From Halopseudomonas xinjiangensis (GTDB lineage Bacteria; Pseudomonadota; Gammaproteobacteria; Pseudomonadales; Pseudomonadaceae), in the NCBI RefSeq assembly GCF_900104945.1, contig NZ_LT629736.1, positions 992,001 through 1,056,000 on the forward strand: a stretch of DNA of 64,000 bases, written 5' to 3'. Position 1 is the first letter of the stretch, and each line of letters begins with the position of its first letter. The notes beneath the pieces were generated by a model. That model was not told the origin of the DNA. It saw nothing but the letters and a program-made list of their open reading frames with translations, and did not search any database. Position numbers and translations under genes: made by a program. Below, piece after piece: positions 8,750 through 17,881 of this stretch.

Positions 8750-10153
8750 TCAGATCCCGGCCGAGCAGGACGGCAGGGACGGACGCTCTGGGGTGGTGAA
8801 GGTACAACCGTAGTCCGGGTCTGCGACCACCTTCGCATCGAGCACCTCGTCGCCCGCCGGCTTAATGCCGTTCTGCTCCCAGTTGATCATGTCGACGAAC
8901 GCTTGCACCTGCTCCTCAGCGCTGAAGTCGCAATGCGAAGGAGCCCGAATGGCGCGCTGCACCAGTAGGTCATCGCTGCCACTGGCTTCGGCGCGCTCGC
9001 GGTGAATCTGCATGTGCTTGAAGGGCACGTACAGGTCGCCCAGTGTATGGATGCTCACGACCGGTACATCGAAGTCGCCGTTCACAACCGGAATCCAGCG
9101 CAGCCCGTCGTCACGCATGCCGTTAGCGGGCGGATGTCCAATTACGCGCAGAATGCTCTTGTTGAATTCGCGCTCTTCCTTGCTCTGACCGTCCTGTCCG
9201 TCGACGTTATAGCGGACCCCCTGATTGCCAGTAAGCGGCTTGGCCAGGATGCCGTTGATGCGACCATCACCGCCGCCGGTAGACATGACCGTGAACTGCA
9301 GAAAGGAGCGGAAACCTTCGGCGAAGATCGGGCGCTCGCCGCCGCTAAGGTCGCGTACGATATTCTCCAGCTTGAGCCCCTGCTCGTTAGGCACGAACGG
9401 GTAAGCTGTCCACAACTTGGTCTGAATCTGCGGTAGCTTCGCCTGGAAGTCAGTCGCCGGATAGCTGGTCGGCCCTAGCCCTGCCAGATGCTGGGCGGCG
9501 AAGGTGAAGTTGGCCAGATACTCGAACTCGTAGGTATCCCCCGTAACACCGCACATCGGCACCGAGCCCGCATAGCGCACTGGATTGTTGGCCGTCGCGA
9601 GGGTTTCTGCTTCCACGGCTGCCGCGGCTACATGACCGCCCATCGAGTGCCCGGTAATGTAGATCTTCGCAGGCTCCGCCTGGCCGGTAATCGAGCTGAA
9701 TGCCAGCGCCAGGGCGTTGGTATCCTCCACGCCTACGCGCACGTCGTAGTAGTTCTTGCTATAGCTGGACGCTGCCCAGGCATAGCCGTTTTCCAGCAGC
9801 CAGGGCCGGAGTGCGGCCGGCGGCCCGACGGTCAGCGCGCTACCGGTTCCGCGATAGCCATGCGCATACATGACCAGCATGCCGTTCCAGTTCTGCGGCA
9901 CCTCAACCTGATACGCGGCGCCCTGATTCACGCCAGTGAAGCGCTGTGTATCAGGAAAGGCCGCCAGTGGGGCAAGGGGCGATACGAGGGGAGTGAACTC
10001 GCGCGAATCCTGTTCGCGAACGTCGCTCCATTGCGATGGCGTCGGCGTTACGGGCTTGCCTTTGGCCATAGCTGGCGCAGTTGCAGCCACTCCGAGGGAC
10101 AGCAGACCGGCGCAGATAAGCGCGGCCACGGGCTTTGTGGGGGTCAGGCTCAT
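8750..10153 (-). CDS. Secreted alpha/beta-hydrolase (lipase/esterase-like)
   Basis: 467 aa. A Sec signal peptide ends at about AMA (residue 30). Catalytic features: oxyanion segment YAHGYRG (about 96-102), nucleophile Ser170 in ITGHSMGGH, a candidate acid in HTLGDLYVP and the histidine in APSHCDFS near the C-terminus. The size and the HGYRGTGS region suggest a lipase-like or tannase-like carboxylesterase rather than a small esterase. Exported to the periplasm or outside. The substrate is unknown; polyester or lipid hydrolysis would fit other hydrolases in the window, but this is inference. It is a single-gene unit with its own hairpin. Confidence 0.8.
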   Translation of the reverse strand: MSLTPTKPVAALICAGLLSLGVAATAPAMAKGKPVTPTPSQWSDVREQDSREFTPLVSPLAPLAAFPDTQRFTGVNQGAAYQVEVPQNWNGMLVMYAHGYRGTGSALTVGPPAALRPWLLENGYAWAASSYSKNYYDVRVGVEDTNALALAFSSITGQAEPAKIYITGHSMGGHVAAAAVEAETLATANNPVRYAGSVPMCGVTGDTYEFEYLANFTFAAQHLAGLGPTSYPATDFQAKLPQIQTKLWTAYPFVPNEQGLKLENIVRDLSGGERPIFAEGFRSFLQFTVMSTGGGDGRINGILAKPLTGNQGVRYNVDGQDGQSKEEREFNKSILRVIGHPPANGMRDDGLRWIPVVNGDFDVPVVSIHTLGDLYVPFKHMQIHRERAEASGSDDLLVQRAIRAPSHCDFSAEEQVQAFVDMINWEQNGIKPAGDEVLDAKVVADPDYGCTFTTPERPSLPSCSAGI

Positions 10154-10438
10154 GGAAACTCCAGATATTGTTTTTATTGGTCAGGGTGCAGATCAGCAGG
10201 ACCGAATGGGCGATCGAAGACTCGGCAAAACTGGCCAGCCATTCTGATATAAAGGGATACGCAAGCGGCGTCAACGAAGCGGCACTACCGCTGATCGGAA
10301 GAACTAATGTCAAATATCAGGCGTTTGGCGGGGAGGGCTCTGGCTCAGGTGTCTGGCAGTCCGGCAGACAGTGCGGGTTTGAAGCAGTGAGTCGGACTCG
10401 CCCGGGGCTCGGGACGAATCCGACCGATGGCGGAGGGA

Positions 10439-11776
10439 TCAGTTGCCTTCGCGGCGCAAAGCCTGCGGCGAGAAGTCACGAGGCGACATCTGTGCGGTGA
10501 AATCGTACATCGGCTCGTTGTTGTCCAACCCGTCTACGAAGTAGTCACCGCTCTTGAGGTGATACAGCGTTTCCAGTGTGCTGTTGAACATCGGCAGCTC
10601 GTAATAGCTGATCGGATGGCTTTCCTGAACGCCAATCAGCTCACCTTTGCTGTCACGAAGGTCGACCGCAACGATCTGCCAGCTGTCTTCGTCGACGTAA
10701 AAACGGCGCGTCTGGTATGGGTGGTTATATCCGGTACGCAGGGTGGCATCGACTACCCAGACGCGGTGCAGCTCGTAGCGCAGCAGCTCGGGGTTCAAGT
10801 GCTGGGATTTGACGATACTGTCGTACGCGATGCCTTTCTGGTGTACGGCATAGCTGTTGTACGGAACGATCATCTCCTGCTTGCCTACCAGCTGCCATTC
10901 ATAGCGATCCGGTGCGCCGTTGTAGGAATCCACGACGTCGGCGGTGGCCAGCCCGCTGGTGTCTGGTTGTACCGAATCGTAGGCGAGCGTGGGCAGGCGA
11001 CGCACCCGGCGGTTGTCAGGGCTGTATCGCCAGGCTTTGCGAGTCGTCAGTACCTGGTCGAGCGGATCCTGCACCACCAATGCTGTGCCAGCCAGTTTGG
11101 CCGGCGCGGTAACGACGTATTTGTAGTACAGCAGGGTGTTGTCGAGATTCTCGAGCGTGGTGCCTTCGCGGTTGTATACGTAGTACAGATGGCGGTCGCG
11201 TCTGATCAGGCTGGTCTTGCCGTTGACGACTACCGCCTGGTTGTTGATGAAGCGGTTCTGCTCGCCCTTGTAGTGCAGGATGTGGTTCCAGATCACTTCC
11301 ATCCCGTCCTGCGGGATCGGGAAGGGGATGCCGGCGGCAGCGCCACGAACGCCATTACCGTTGGCTATCAGCTCGGCGTTGACGGCATTTTCACGCGTGG
11401 CATCGTAAATGCGTTGGGGAGCGGCTGCGCTGCGGCGAGTAGGAAACACTTGCAGGAAATAATCGGGATAGCGCACGAGCAGATCGCTCAGACCTTCCGG
11501 AAGTTGCTGCCGATGCTGATCCAGGTTGCCGGCGTCGATGCGATAGAGCGATGCGTCCGCGCTATACGGATCGGGGTGGTGCATGCCCACTTCGTATCCT
11601 GCTGGCGGCTGTACGCCCCCGGTCCAGGCGGGAATGGTGCCGGCCTGATTGCCTGCAGCCTCGGCCCCGAGCGGGGTCAGATCGCGCCCGAGACGTTCTG
11701 CCTGGGTTGCGTCTACCTTGGCCTGCGTCTGACCGACGAACGCGGCCAGCATTGCGATTGCAAACTTCCTGTACAT
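10439..11776 (-). CDS. DUF1329 domain-containing periplasmic protein
   Basis: 445 aa with a short signal peptide (MYRKFAIAMLAAFVGQTQA) and an outer-membrane-lipoprotein-sorting-like (LolB/LppX-like) beta fold expected for DUF1329. Family landmarks: TPLGAEAAGNQAGTIPAWTGG near the N-terminus, PFPIPQDGMEVIWNH in the middle and ADVVDSYNGAPDRYEWQLVGKQEM later. DUF1329 genes usually lie with DUF1302 and RND-permease genes in a lipid-transport locus; here it stands alone. RBS GGGAG lies 8 bases before the ATG. Role in envelope lipid handling is inferred from family context only. Confidence 0.85.
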   Translation of the reverse strand: MYRKFAIAMLAAFVGQTQAKVDATQAERLGRDLTPLGAEAAGNQAGTIPAWTGGVQPPAGYEVGMHHPDPYSADASLYRIDAGNLDQHRQQLPEGLSDLLVRYPDYFLQVFPTRRSAAAPQRIYDATRENAVNAELIANGNGVRGAAAGIPFPIPQDGMEVIWNHILHYKGEQNRFINNQAVVVNGKTSLIRRDRHLYYVYNREGTTLENLDNTLLYYKYVVTAPAKLAGTALVVQDPLDQVLTTRKAWRYSPDNRRVRRLPTLAYDSVQPDTSGLATADVVDSYNGAPDRYEWQLVGKQEMIVPYNSYAVHQKGIAYDSIVKSQHLNPELLRYELHRVWVVDATLRTGYNHPYQTRRFYVDEDSWQIVAVDLRDSKGELIGVQESHPISYYELPMFNSTLETLYHLKSGDYFVDGLDNNEPMYDFTAQMSPRDFSPQALRREGN

Positions 11777-12152
11777 GTTTCACTCCCTGCAGCGCAGGCG
11801 CGGGCAAGCCCCGGCCTAGGGCTGATTCGGTTTGGTATAGGGGGGATTCGGCGGGATGCCTGGTTATTTTTCCGCCGATTGTAACCACGAAACAGGACGG
11901 CAAGCGCAGCGGCTACAAAAAGACACAATACATATCGACGAAAAGCGTGCGGCGAGTGTCGTTGCCCTATGGTGGCGCGTAATGGCGCGACTTTTCGGCG
12001 TCTGGAAGTTGTCATAATCGACTTTGGCGCGCGAACCTCGTCACAAATCCGCCACTGCAGATGTGCTCGGTTCCAGCATTGTCCTTATTCTTCTGGTCAT
12101 GGATACGCTCGGTGCGCAACGCGCCGGGGCATGGCAGGAACAGGGTACGGAC
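11777..12152. other. Intergenic region of 376 bp between divergent genes
   Basis: Separates the DUF1329 gene (leftward) from the response-regulator gene (rightward) and must hold both promoters. It is somewhat less GC-rich in its centre. A possible -10 (CATAAT at about 12015) lies upstream of the regulator, without a convincing -35. I see no gene, tRNA or strong hairpin. Confidence 0.5.
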
Positions 12153-13490
12153 ATGAGTTCTAAACGGGTTCTGATCGTCGACGATTCGCGCTCCGCTCGC
12201 CACGTCTTGAAGCGACAGCTGGTTCAATACGGTATTACCGTAGATGAGGTGGAGTCAGCCGAGGACGGACTGCAATATCTCCTATACAACAAGCCGCATG
12301 CGATTTTCATGGATCACATGATGCCCGGCATGGACGGGCTGCAGGCTGTGCGCATTATCAAGGGCAATCCGGCTACCGGCCTGATACCTATCATGATGTA
12401 TACCTCCAAGGACGGTGGTGAAGTCTATGTCGGTCAAGCGCGTGCCCTGGGCGCGGTCGGCGTTCTACCCAAGGAAATCAAATCGGTCGACCTCGAGGCG
12501 GTGCTTCATTCCCTGCACTTGCTTGATGAAGAGCCTTCCGAGGCGCCGCCTGAGCAAGCGTGGCAGTCGTCTGCTGCCAGCGCAGCCGACCAGACGCGCT
12601 TGAAGGCCGATGCCGAAGCAGCCGCCATCGGCCCGCAACTGTCTGAACGGGAACTCGAAGTTCTGGCGCGCGAGGCAGCCGATGACGCCGTGGTCCGGCT
12701 ACTGCGTCCGCATCTCGACGCGCACGCGCGCCGTCTGCAATCGAGCTTCAAGGCGGAGCTGCGCAATCTGGTCGAGAGCATTCCCGCCCCGCAAAACGAA
12801 GCGCCTCGGCGACGCTGGTCGACGACTGCCGCGGGAGTCGTGCTTGGCGCGTTGCTAGCGGGGGGGCTGCCACATCTGTTCGATGAAGATGAAGTGAGCG
12901 AGCCTGCGCAGGTGACGGTCGATCCTGCTCCTGCGAGAAGTGCTGCTCCGAAGGCCGGATTTTCACTGGCGTCGATGCCCCTCGGTCAGAGTGCTGCCCC
13001 GGCACCTGACGAGCCGCTCCTGCAGGCTCTGGAATGGGCGGTCAATCGAAACGGCGAATTCGCGCCGGGTGCAATGCCTTTCGACGATGCACGGCTGCGT
13101 TTCGTCGAAGAACTGGCCACGCGCCTGGATGCAAGCGGTTTCGCAGGCGTGATGCACGTCACTGCGTACCCGGGCAGCTTCTGCATGGTGCCGGACGATG
13201 AAGGCGTCATGAGGGTAGCGCCGGCCGACCTGCCGGTGACCGAGTGCCTGGACTTTGGTGTCGAAGCCGAGCGCCTGGAGCGTCGAGCTGAACTCGAGTC
13301 GGTTGCTTTCGCGTCGTTCGCCAATCGCAAGCCGTTATTTGACGATACAGCGCTGCGCATGGTTGTCGAAGCTTCGGCAGAGCCTGATGCGCGGGTCCCC
13401 TATCCGGTAATTGACGATCAGGTAGTCGCAGGGGAGTGGAACGCCATAGCACAGCAGAACCAGCGCGTTGAAGTGAAGCTTGTGCGTTGA
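12153..13490 (+). CDS. Orphan CheY-like response regulator with membrane anchor
   Basis: 445 aa from the ATG at 12153. Residues 4-125 form a complete receiver: DD at 10-11, phospho-acceptor Asp54 in FMDHMMPGMDG, switch Thr/Ser in MMYTSKDG and Lys in VLPKE. An Ala/Glu-rich helical linker (about 130-225) follows, then one predicted transmembrane segment (STTAAGVVLGALLAGGLPHL). The remaining 200 residues contain no known output domain; the last stretch, ending NQRVEVKLVR, vaguely resembles an OmpA-like C-terminus. If the segment spans the membrane, the C-terminal part is periplasmic. No histidine kinase is adjacent. Function unknown. Confidence 0.82.
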   Translation: MSSKRVLIVDDSRSARHVLKRQLVQYGITVDEVESAEDGLQYLLYNKPHAIFMDHMMPGMDGLQAVRIIKGNPATGLIPIMMYTSKDGGEVYVGQARALGAVGVLPKEIKSVDLEAVLHSLHLLDEEPSEAPPEQAWQSSAASAADQTRLKADAEAAAIGPQLSERELEVLAREAADDAVVRLLRPHLDAHARRLQSSFKAELRNLVESIPAPQNEAPRRRWSTTAAGVVLGALLAGGLPHLFDEDEVSEPAQVTVDPAPARSAAPKAGFSLASMPLGQSAAPAPDEPLLQALEWAVNRNGEFAPGAMPFDDARLRFVEELATRLDASGFAGVMHVTAYPGSFCMVPDDEGVMRVAPADLPVTECLDFGVEAERLERRAELESVAFASFANRKPLFDDTALRMVVEASAEPDARVPYPVIDDQVVAGEWNAIAQQNQRVEVKLVR

Positions 13491-13575
13491 CTGTCGCGCG
13501 GTTTATGAGATGCAATAGCCCGTTGGCATATATTCGAAACGCCTGGTTGGGCGCCTGACACGTCCGGCCAGTTCC

Positions 13576-13626
13576 TTCACGGTCATGCCCGCTCCTGCGT
13601 GTTCCAGCGCAGGAGCCAGGCATGGA
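13576..13626. repeat. REP-like palindrome
   Basis: TTCACGGTCATGCCCGCTCCTGCG and CGCAGGAGCCAGGCATGG form a long imperfect hairpin around an 8-base loop. The left arm matches the REP arm at 3832. Between the ends of two convergent genes, it may also act as a terminator or mRNA-stabilising element. Confidence 0.6.
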
Positions 13627-13635
13627 CGCAGGCTG

Positions 13636-14760
13636 CTAACCAGGTACGGGAGCGTTCTCTTCCATCAAACCCTGTTGTTTCGCCGCTTTCCAGAATTCCG
13701 GGTTCACGGTTGCCGACATCGACGCTACGTTCTGGCGTACCTGTTCGGGAGTACTGGCGCCGTGGAGAACCGAGCTGACTACCGAAGGCGCGTTGCAGAA
13801 ATGCAGAGCAGCGGTACGCAGATCGACATCGTGATCTTTCGCGAGCTGGCGGTAGCGCTCACGCTTCTGCTGCATCTCTTTCGGAACATCACGGCTGTAG
13901 TTGTAATACTCGCTACCCGCGAGATAACCGGAATTCAATGGCGCGCCCAACACGAACGATACATTGCGCTGTTCAGCCAGCGGAAACAGGTTGTCCAGGG
14001 CATCAGCGTGTTTGAGCAGCGAATACTGCGTGGCGAGCAAAATTACATCCGGATCCGATTCTTCGATGGCGCGCCGGGCTGGAGGGAGCTCGTTCACACC
14101 CATTCCCCACCCCTTGATCAGGCCTTCGTCACGCATCTTGCTGAGCTCGGGCATGGCCCCCTTCACCGCCACGTCGAAGTATTCGGTCCATTCGTCTCCC
14201 ATGTCTTCGTTGTCTGGAGACAGATCATGGATGAACACCATGTCCAGGCTCGGCACACCCATGCGTTGCAGACTGTCTTCTATGGAACGACGGGTGGCAG
14301 AGGCGCTGTAGTCGTATTTGTAGTTGAAGTGGTTGGTGCCCTGCCAGGCCTCGTGTGAATAACCGGGGTCGGGGTAGAGCAGGCGGCCGGTCTTGGACGA
14401 TAGCAGGTAGCTGTCGCGCTCGCGTGGCGACAACAGCATGGCATGGCGTCGTTCGCTCAGGCCCAAGCCGTACCAGGGAGAGGTGTCGTAATAACGGATG
14501 CCCTGTTCCCAGGCGGTCTTCAACAGCTCGAGCGCCTGCTCTTCGGACAGTTCCCGACGCATATCACCCAGGCCCACCGCGCCACCGAGTCCGACCCGCT
14601 GGGGTGGACGGTAGCGAGGTGAGTCGCCCGTGTTCATGGGTAATGCCTGGGAGGAACGGCCACCTTGGGAGCCCTGTGCATGAGCCAGAGCCAGAGCCGG
14701 TGCCAGCGCCAGACCGGCTCCGGCTATCGCGACATTTGAAAGAAAGGTACGGCGTTGCAT
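13636..14760 (-). CDS. Aldo/keto reductase with Tat-type signal
   Basis: 374 aa. The N-terminus MQRRTFLSNVAIAGAGLALAP has the Tat pattern (RRTFL) and a hydrophobic h-region, suggesting export of a folded NAD(P)H-dependent enzyme, which is uncommon for this family. AKR landmarks: the catalytic Asp and Tyr in YYDTSPWYG, Lys in SSKTGR, His in VFIHDLS, and a C-terminal GASTPEQVRQNV cofactor segment. Closest in style to D-threo-aldose (L-fucose) 1-dehydrogenase proteins. Substrate unknown. Confidence 0.85.
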   Translation of the reverse strand: MQRRTFLSNVAIAGAGLALAPALALAHAQGSQGGRSSQALPMNTGDSPRYRPPQRVGLGGAVGLGDMRRELSEEQALELLKTAWEQGIRYYDTSPWYGLGLSERRHAMLLSPRERDSYLLSSKTGRLLYPDPGYSHEAWQGTNHFNYKYDYSASATRRSIEDSLQRMGVPSLDMVFIHDLSPDNEDMGDEWTEYFDVAVKGAMPELSKMRDEGLIKGWGMGVNELPPARRAIEESDPDVILLATQYSLLKHADALDNLFPLAEQRNVSFVLGAPLNSGYLAGSEYYNYSRDVPKEMQQKRERYRQLAKDHDVDLRTAALHFCNAPSVVSSVLHGASTPEQVRQNVASMSATVNPEFWKAAKQQGLMEENAPVPG

Positions 14761-14897
14761 GTTGCCTCCGATGGGTTAGGACGAGGACGGATGCTGCATT
14801 GGCTGTAGACGGGCTGGGTCATGACGGGTTCCGGGCTTCTGTGCAAATGCCAACCCATCGCAGCGACCACAACGACTTTCGGCTACGCTGAGTACCC

Positions 14898-15638
14898 ATG
14901 ACAGACATTCACCCGAGCCGTTTCGGCCTGCTGCTGATCGGCGACGAAATTCTCAACGGTCGCAAACAGGATGCTCATCTCCCTGCGATGATTCCGCGCT
15001 TCGCGCAGCGGGGCCTGGACATATCCTGGGTGCGTATGGTTACCGACGACGCGACGCTCATCACCGAAACGTTGAGTCAGACCTTTGCCGGCCCGGATAT
15101 CGTTTTCAGTTTCGGTGGGATAGGGGCCACCCCGGATGATCTGACTCGTCAGTGTGCCGCCGCCGCCCTTGGTGTCGACATCGTCCTGCATCCTGAGGCG
15201 GAAAAGGAGATTCGGGCACAGCTTGGAGACCGGCTCAATGCCAATCACCTGCGCATGGGCGAGTTTCCGGTCGGCAGCCGCATAATTCCAAACCCTATCA
15301 ATCGTATTCCGGGGTTTTCTCTCGGACGGCATCATTTCCTACCGGGTTTTCCCGACATGGCCTGGCCTATGGTCGAATGGGTGCTGGACCGGGATTATGC
15401 GGATATTCAGGCCCCGGGGCGCCAGGTTAGCCAGACGCTGCACCTGGCGGATACCAGCGAAGGGCCTCTGATTCCATTGATGGAAACCTTATTGCGCGAG
15501 TTTCCGGATCTGCGCCTGGCCTGTCTGCCGAACGCGCAGGGACGGCATGAAGTGGAGTTGAGCTTGAGGGGTGAGCCTGATCGCGTGGTGCAGGGCATGA
15601 ATCGCTTTCGAGACATGCTACGCTCGGTCGGTAGTTGA
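14898..15638 (+). CDS. CinA-like molybdopterin-binding domain protein
   Basis: 246 aa, containing only the N-terminal MoCF/MoaB-like domain of CinA: RFGLLLIGDEILNGRKQD, VRMVTDDATLI, FSFGGIGATPDDLTRQ. The C-terminal nicotinamide-nucleotide amidase domain of full CinA is absent, which is normal for the short Pseudomonas paralogue. Proposed activities in the family include ADP-ribose or FAD pyrophosphatase; which applies is unknown. It is divergent from the aldo/keto reductase gene. Confidence 0.85.
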   Translation: MTDIHPSRFGLLLIGDEILNGRKQDAHLPAMIPRFAQRGLDISWVRMVTDDATLITETLSQTFAGPDIVFSFGGIGATPDDLTRQCAAAALGVDIVLHPEAEKEIRAQLGDRLNANHLRMGEFPVGSRIIPNPINRIPGFSLGRHHFLPGFPDMAWPMVEWVLDRDYADIQAPGRQVSQTLHLADTSEGPLIPLMETLLREFPDLRLACLPNAQGRHEVELSLRGEPDRVVQGMNRFRDMLRSVGS

Positions 15639-15724
15639 GTGTGGCGAGACGCTTCGTTCATCTGAACTTCCGAGGCGGCTTCAGGGTCCCTCGGGTATCT
15701 GTCTGACTTTGGAAAAACGCGATC

Positions 15725-16333
15725 ATGCCTACCCTGCGCTATCGACTTCCCAGTGGCCTGCTGGCTTTGCTGTTTCTGACAACGTTGTTGTCCGGTTGCG
15801 GTATCAACAACATCCCGCGTTACGATGAACAGGTGAAATCAGCCTGGTCGCAAGTAGAAAACCAGTACCAGCGCCGCGCCGATCTCATCCCGAACCTGGT
15901 CGAGACGGTTCAGGGTTTTGCCCGTCAGGAGCGCGAGACCCTGCGTGAAGTGACCGAAGCCCGCTCCAGGGCTACGTCGATCCAGATCAGTGCCGAAGAT
16001 CTCGACGATCCGGAAAAGATGCGCCAGTTCGAACAGGCGCAAGCACAGTTGACCGGTGCACTCAGCCGGCTGATGGCGGTATCCGAGCGGTATCCTGAGC
16101 TACGTTCGAATGAGAACTTCCTGGCCTTGCAGTCTCAGCTCGAAGGCACCGAGAACCGCATCGCCGTAGCGCGTCGCGACTACGTGCAAGCCGTCGAGCG
16201 TTATAACACCGAGATTCGCACCTTCCCCGGCCGCATCTGGCACGGCATTCTTTATAGTGATATGCCGCTGCGCGAAAACTTCGAGGCGACCACAGCGAAT
16301 GCGGATCAGGCACCGCAGGTGCAGTTCGAATGA
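15725..16333 (+). CDS. LemA family lipoprotein
   Basis: 202 aa. The lipobox LLSGC puts the lipidated Cys at residue 25. The body is the LemA helical domain with family hallmarks YDEQVKSAWSQVENQYQRRADLIPNLVETV and YNTEIRTFPGRIW. LemA proteins are membrane-anchored coiled bundles of unclear function that are nearly always encoded with TPM-domain proteins, as here. The stop overlaps the next start by ATGA, showing translational coupling. Confidence 0.92.
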   Translation: MPTLRYRLPSGLLALLFLTTLLSGCGINNIPRYDEQVKSAWSQVENQYQRRADLIPNLVETVQGFARQERETLREVTEARSRATSIQISAEDLDDPEKMRQFEQAQAQLTGALSRLMAVSERYPELRSNENFLALQSQLEGTENRIAVARRDYVQAVERYNTEIRTFPGRIWHGILYSDMPLRENFEATTANADQAPQVQFE

Positions 16334-17094
16334 GGGTTGTCAGCCTTTGCCTGTTGGGTCTGCTGTGCTGGGCGACAGGGCTGGCTGCCCAGCAGGCTGG
16401 CGACGAAACGGCTTTACCTGCACTCACCGGTCGGGTGGTGGATCAGGCCGAACTGCTCGATACTCAGGCCGAAGCGCGGTTGACGCAGATGCTTGCCGCG
16501 CACGAACAGGCGACCAGCGAGCAGGTCGTGGTGGTCACCGTTCCTGATCTGCAGGGGCAGAGCATCGAAGAATACGGCGTCGAGCTCGGTCGTAGCTGGG
16601 GCATCGGTCAGGAAGGCGAAGACAATGGTGCTTTGCTGATCGTGGCGCGAGATGATCGTCTGGTTCGGATTGAAGTCGGCTATGGTCTGGAAGGTCGACT
16701 GACCGACGCGCAGTCGTCGATCATCATCAACCGTATCCTGCTGCCTGCGTTTCGCGAAGGCGAATTTGAACGGGGCATCGTCGAGGGCACCCAGGCGATA
16801 GTCAGTGTGTTGGGCGGCGATCCATTGCGGGTGCCAGCCCAGCGGCCTGTTGGTCAGCGGCCGGATCAACCTCCGGTAGGCATCTTCATCCTATTGCTGT
16901 TCGTCGTGCTCGGCATGCTGGGTGGCGGGCGTGGTGGACGTGGTGGCCGGCGCGGTCGTTTCGGTCGCGCGCTGCTCGCCGGTGCGCTGCTTGGTGGGAT
17001 GGGGCGTGGCGGCGGTGGCGGCTTTGGCGGCGGTGGTGGATTCGGTGGTGGTGGCGGCGGCTTTGGTGGCGGCGGTGCTTCAGGTGGCTGGTAA
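16330..17094 (+). CDS. TPM domain protein (YgcG-like) with glycine-rich tail
   Basis: 254 aa. Signal peptide (to about residue 21), TPM domain at about 30-155 (GRVVDQAELLD, EQVVVVTVPDLQGQSIEEYGVELGRSWGIG, DDRLVRIEVGYGLEG), a single membrane segment (FILLLFVVLGML) and then an Arg/Gly-rich and finally GGGGFGGG-type tail of about 60 residues. This arrangement is standard for YgcG proteins in Pseudomonas. Overlaps LemA by 4 bases and is followed 18 bases later by a second TPM gene; the three form an operon, probably an envelope complex. Confidence 0.9.
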   Translation: MRVVSLCLLGLLCWATGLAAQQAGDETALPALTGRVVDQAELLDTQAEARLTQMLAAHEQATSEQVVVVTVPDLQGQSIEEYGVELGRSWGIGQEGEDNGALLIVARDDRLVRIEVGYGLEGRLTDAQSSIIINRILLPAFREGEFERGIVEGTQAIVSVLGGDPLRVPAQRPVGQRPDQPPVGIFILLLFVVLGMLGGGRGGRGGRRGRFGRALLAGALLGGMGRGGGGGFGGGGGFGGGGGGFGGGGASGGW

Positions 17095-17112
17095 AACAAA
17101 GGACGACACAAT

Positions 17113-17727
17113 ATGACGCTTTTAACTGAGGCAGAGCAGCGCCAGGTCGCCGAGGCGATCGACCGCATCGAGCTGAAGACCGACGCCGAGGTGGTCACGG
17201 TGCTCGCCGAGCAAGCCGACGACTATCGCTATATTCCGGTATTATGGGCCAGTCTCATTGCGCTGATCGTGCCTGGCGCACTGCTGTTTTTGCCTGGGCT
17301 GCTCGGGGCCGGATACCTGTTGCTGGTGCAGTGGATCACCTTCGTGGTGCTCGCGTTGCTGTTTCGCATCCCGCGTATTGGCACCAACCTGATCCCGCGT
17401 TCGGTGAGGCATTGGCGGGCCAGCAATCTCGCACGTCGCAAGTTCGTCGAGCTTGATCTGCACCACACCGCTGGCGAGACCGGTATGCTGATTTTCGTCT
17501 CGGAGGCCGAGCGTTACGTGGAAATCATGGTCGATCGGGGCATTGCCAGCCACATCGACGACAGTGTCTGGGAGGCGATTGTCGAACGTTTCACCACGCG
17601 GGTTCGTCAGGGACAGGTGCTTGAAGGTTTCATCGAGTGCATCGACGCCTGTGGCAAGCAGCTCGAAACGCACCTCCCCGCCACCCATGAGCGAAACGAA
17701 CTGCCCAATCGCCTGGTGGTGCTGTGA
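17113..17727 (+). CDS. Second TPM domain protein, membrane-bound
   Basis: 204 aa without signal peptide. A short N-terminal segment (EAIDRIELKTDAEVVTVLAEQADDY) is followed by two hydrophobic helices (LWASLIALIVPGALLFLPG and LLLVQWITFVVLALLF), then the second half of the TPM fold (HHTAGETGMLIFVSEAERYVEIMVDRGIA). The TPM domain is thus split by a membrane hairpin, as in other partners of LemA-YgcG operons. Function unknown; operon membership is clear from spacing. Confidence 0.88.
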   Translation: MTLLTEAEQRQVAEAIDRIELKTDAEVVTVLAEQADDYRYIPVLWASLIALIVPGALLFLPGLLGAGYLLLVQWITFVVLALLFRIPRIGTNLIPRSVRHWRASNLARRKFVELDLHHTAGETGMLIFVSEAERYVEIMVDRGIASHIDDSVWEAIVERFTTRVRQGQVLEGFIECIDACGKQLETHLPATHERNELPNRLVVL

Positions 17728-17780
17728 GGGTGGGGCGGGCTGTCTTCGTCATTGATTCAGATCAAGGCGAGATGACCGTC

Positions 17781-17807
17781 TAAAGAGTAGGGTTACTGCG
17801 CCGATAT
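17781..17807 (+). promoter_or_regulatory. Sigma-28 (FliA) type promoter
   Basis: TAAA, then 15 bases, then GCCGATAT: seven of eight bases of the -10 consensus GCCGATAA at the canonical spacing. It lies 75 bases upstream of the chemoreceptor start, as expected for flagellar/chemotaxis class genes. Confidence 0.75.
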
Positions 17808-17881
17808 AGGAGAAGCTGGATGTAAAACGGACTTTGCCCGAACGGGCCCCAGCATCTCTGATGACTTTCGCTGGAGTGACC

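Noticed and set aside
10427-11884. Long ORF (485 codons) on the plus strand opposite the DUF1329 gene
   Set aside because: The DUF1329 protein on the minus strand has a signal peptide, RBS and family motifs. The plus frame has no recognisable domain and is a GC-rich antisense reading.
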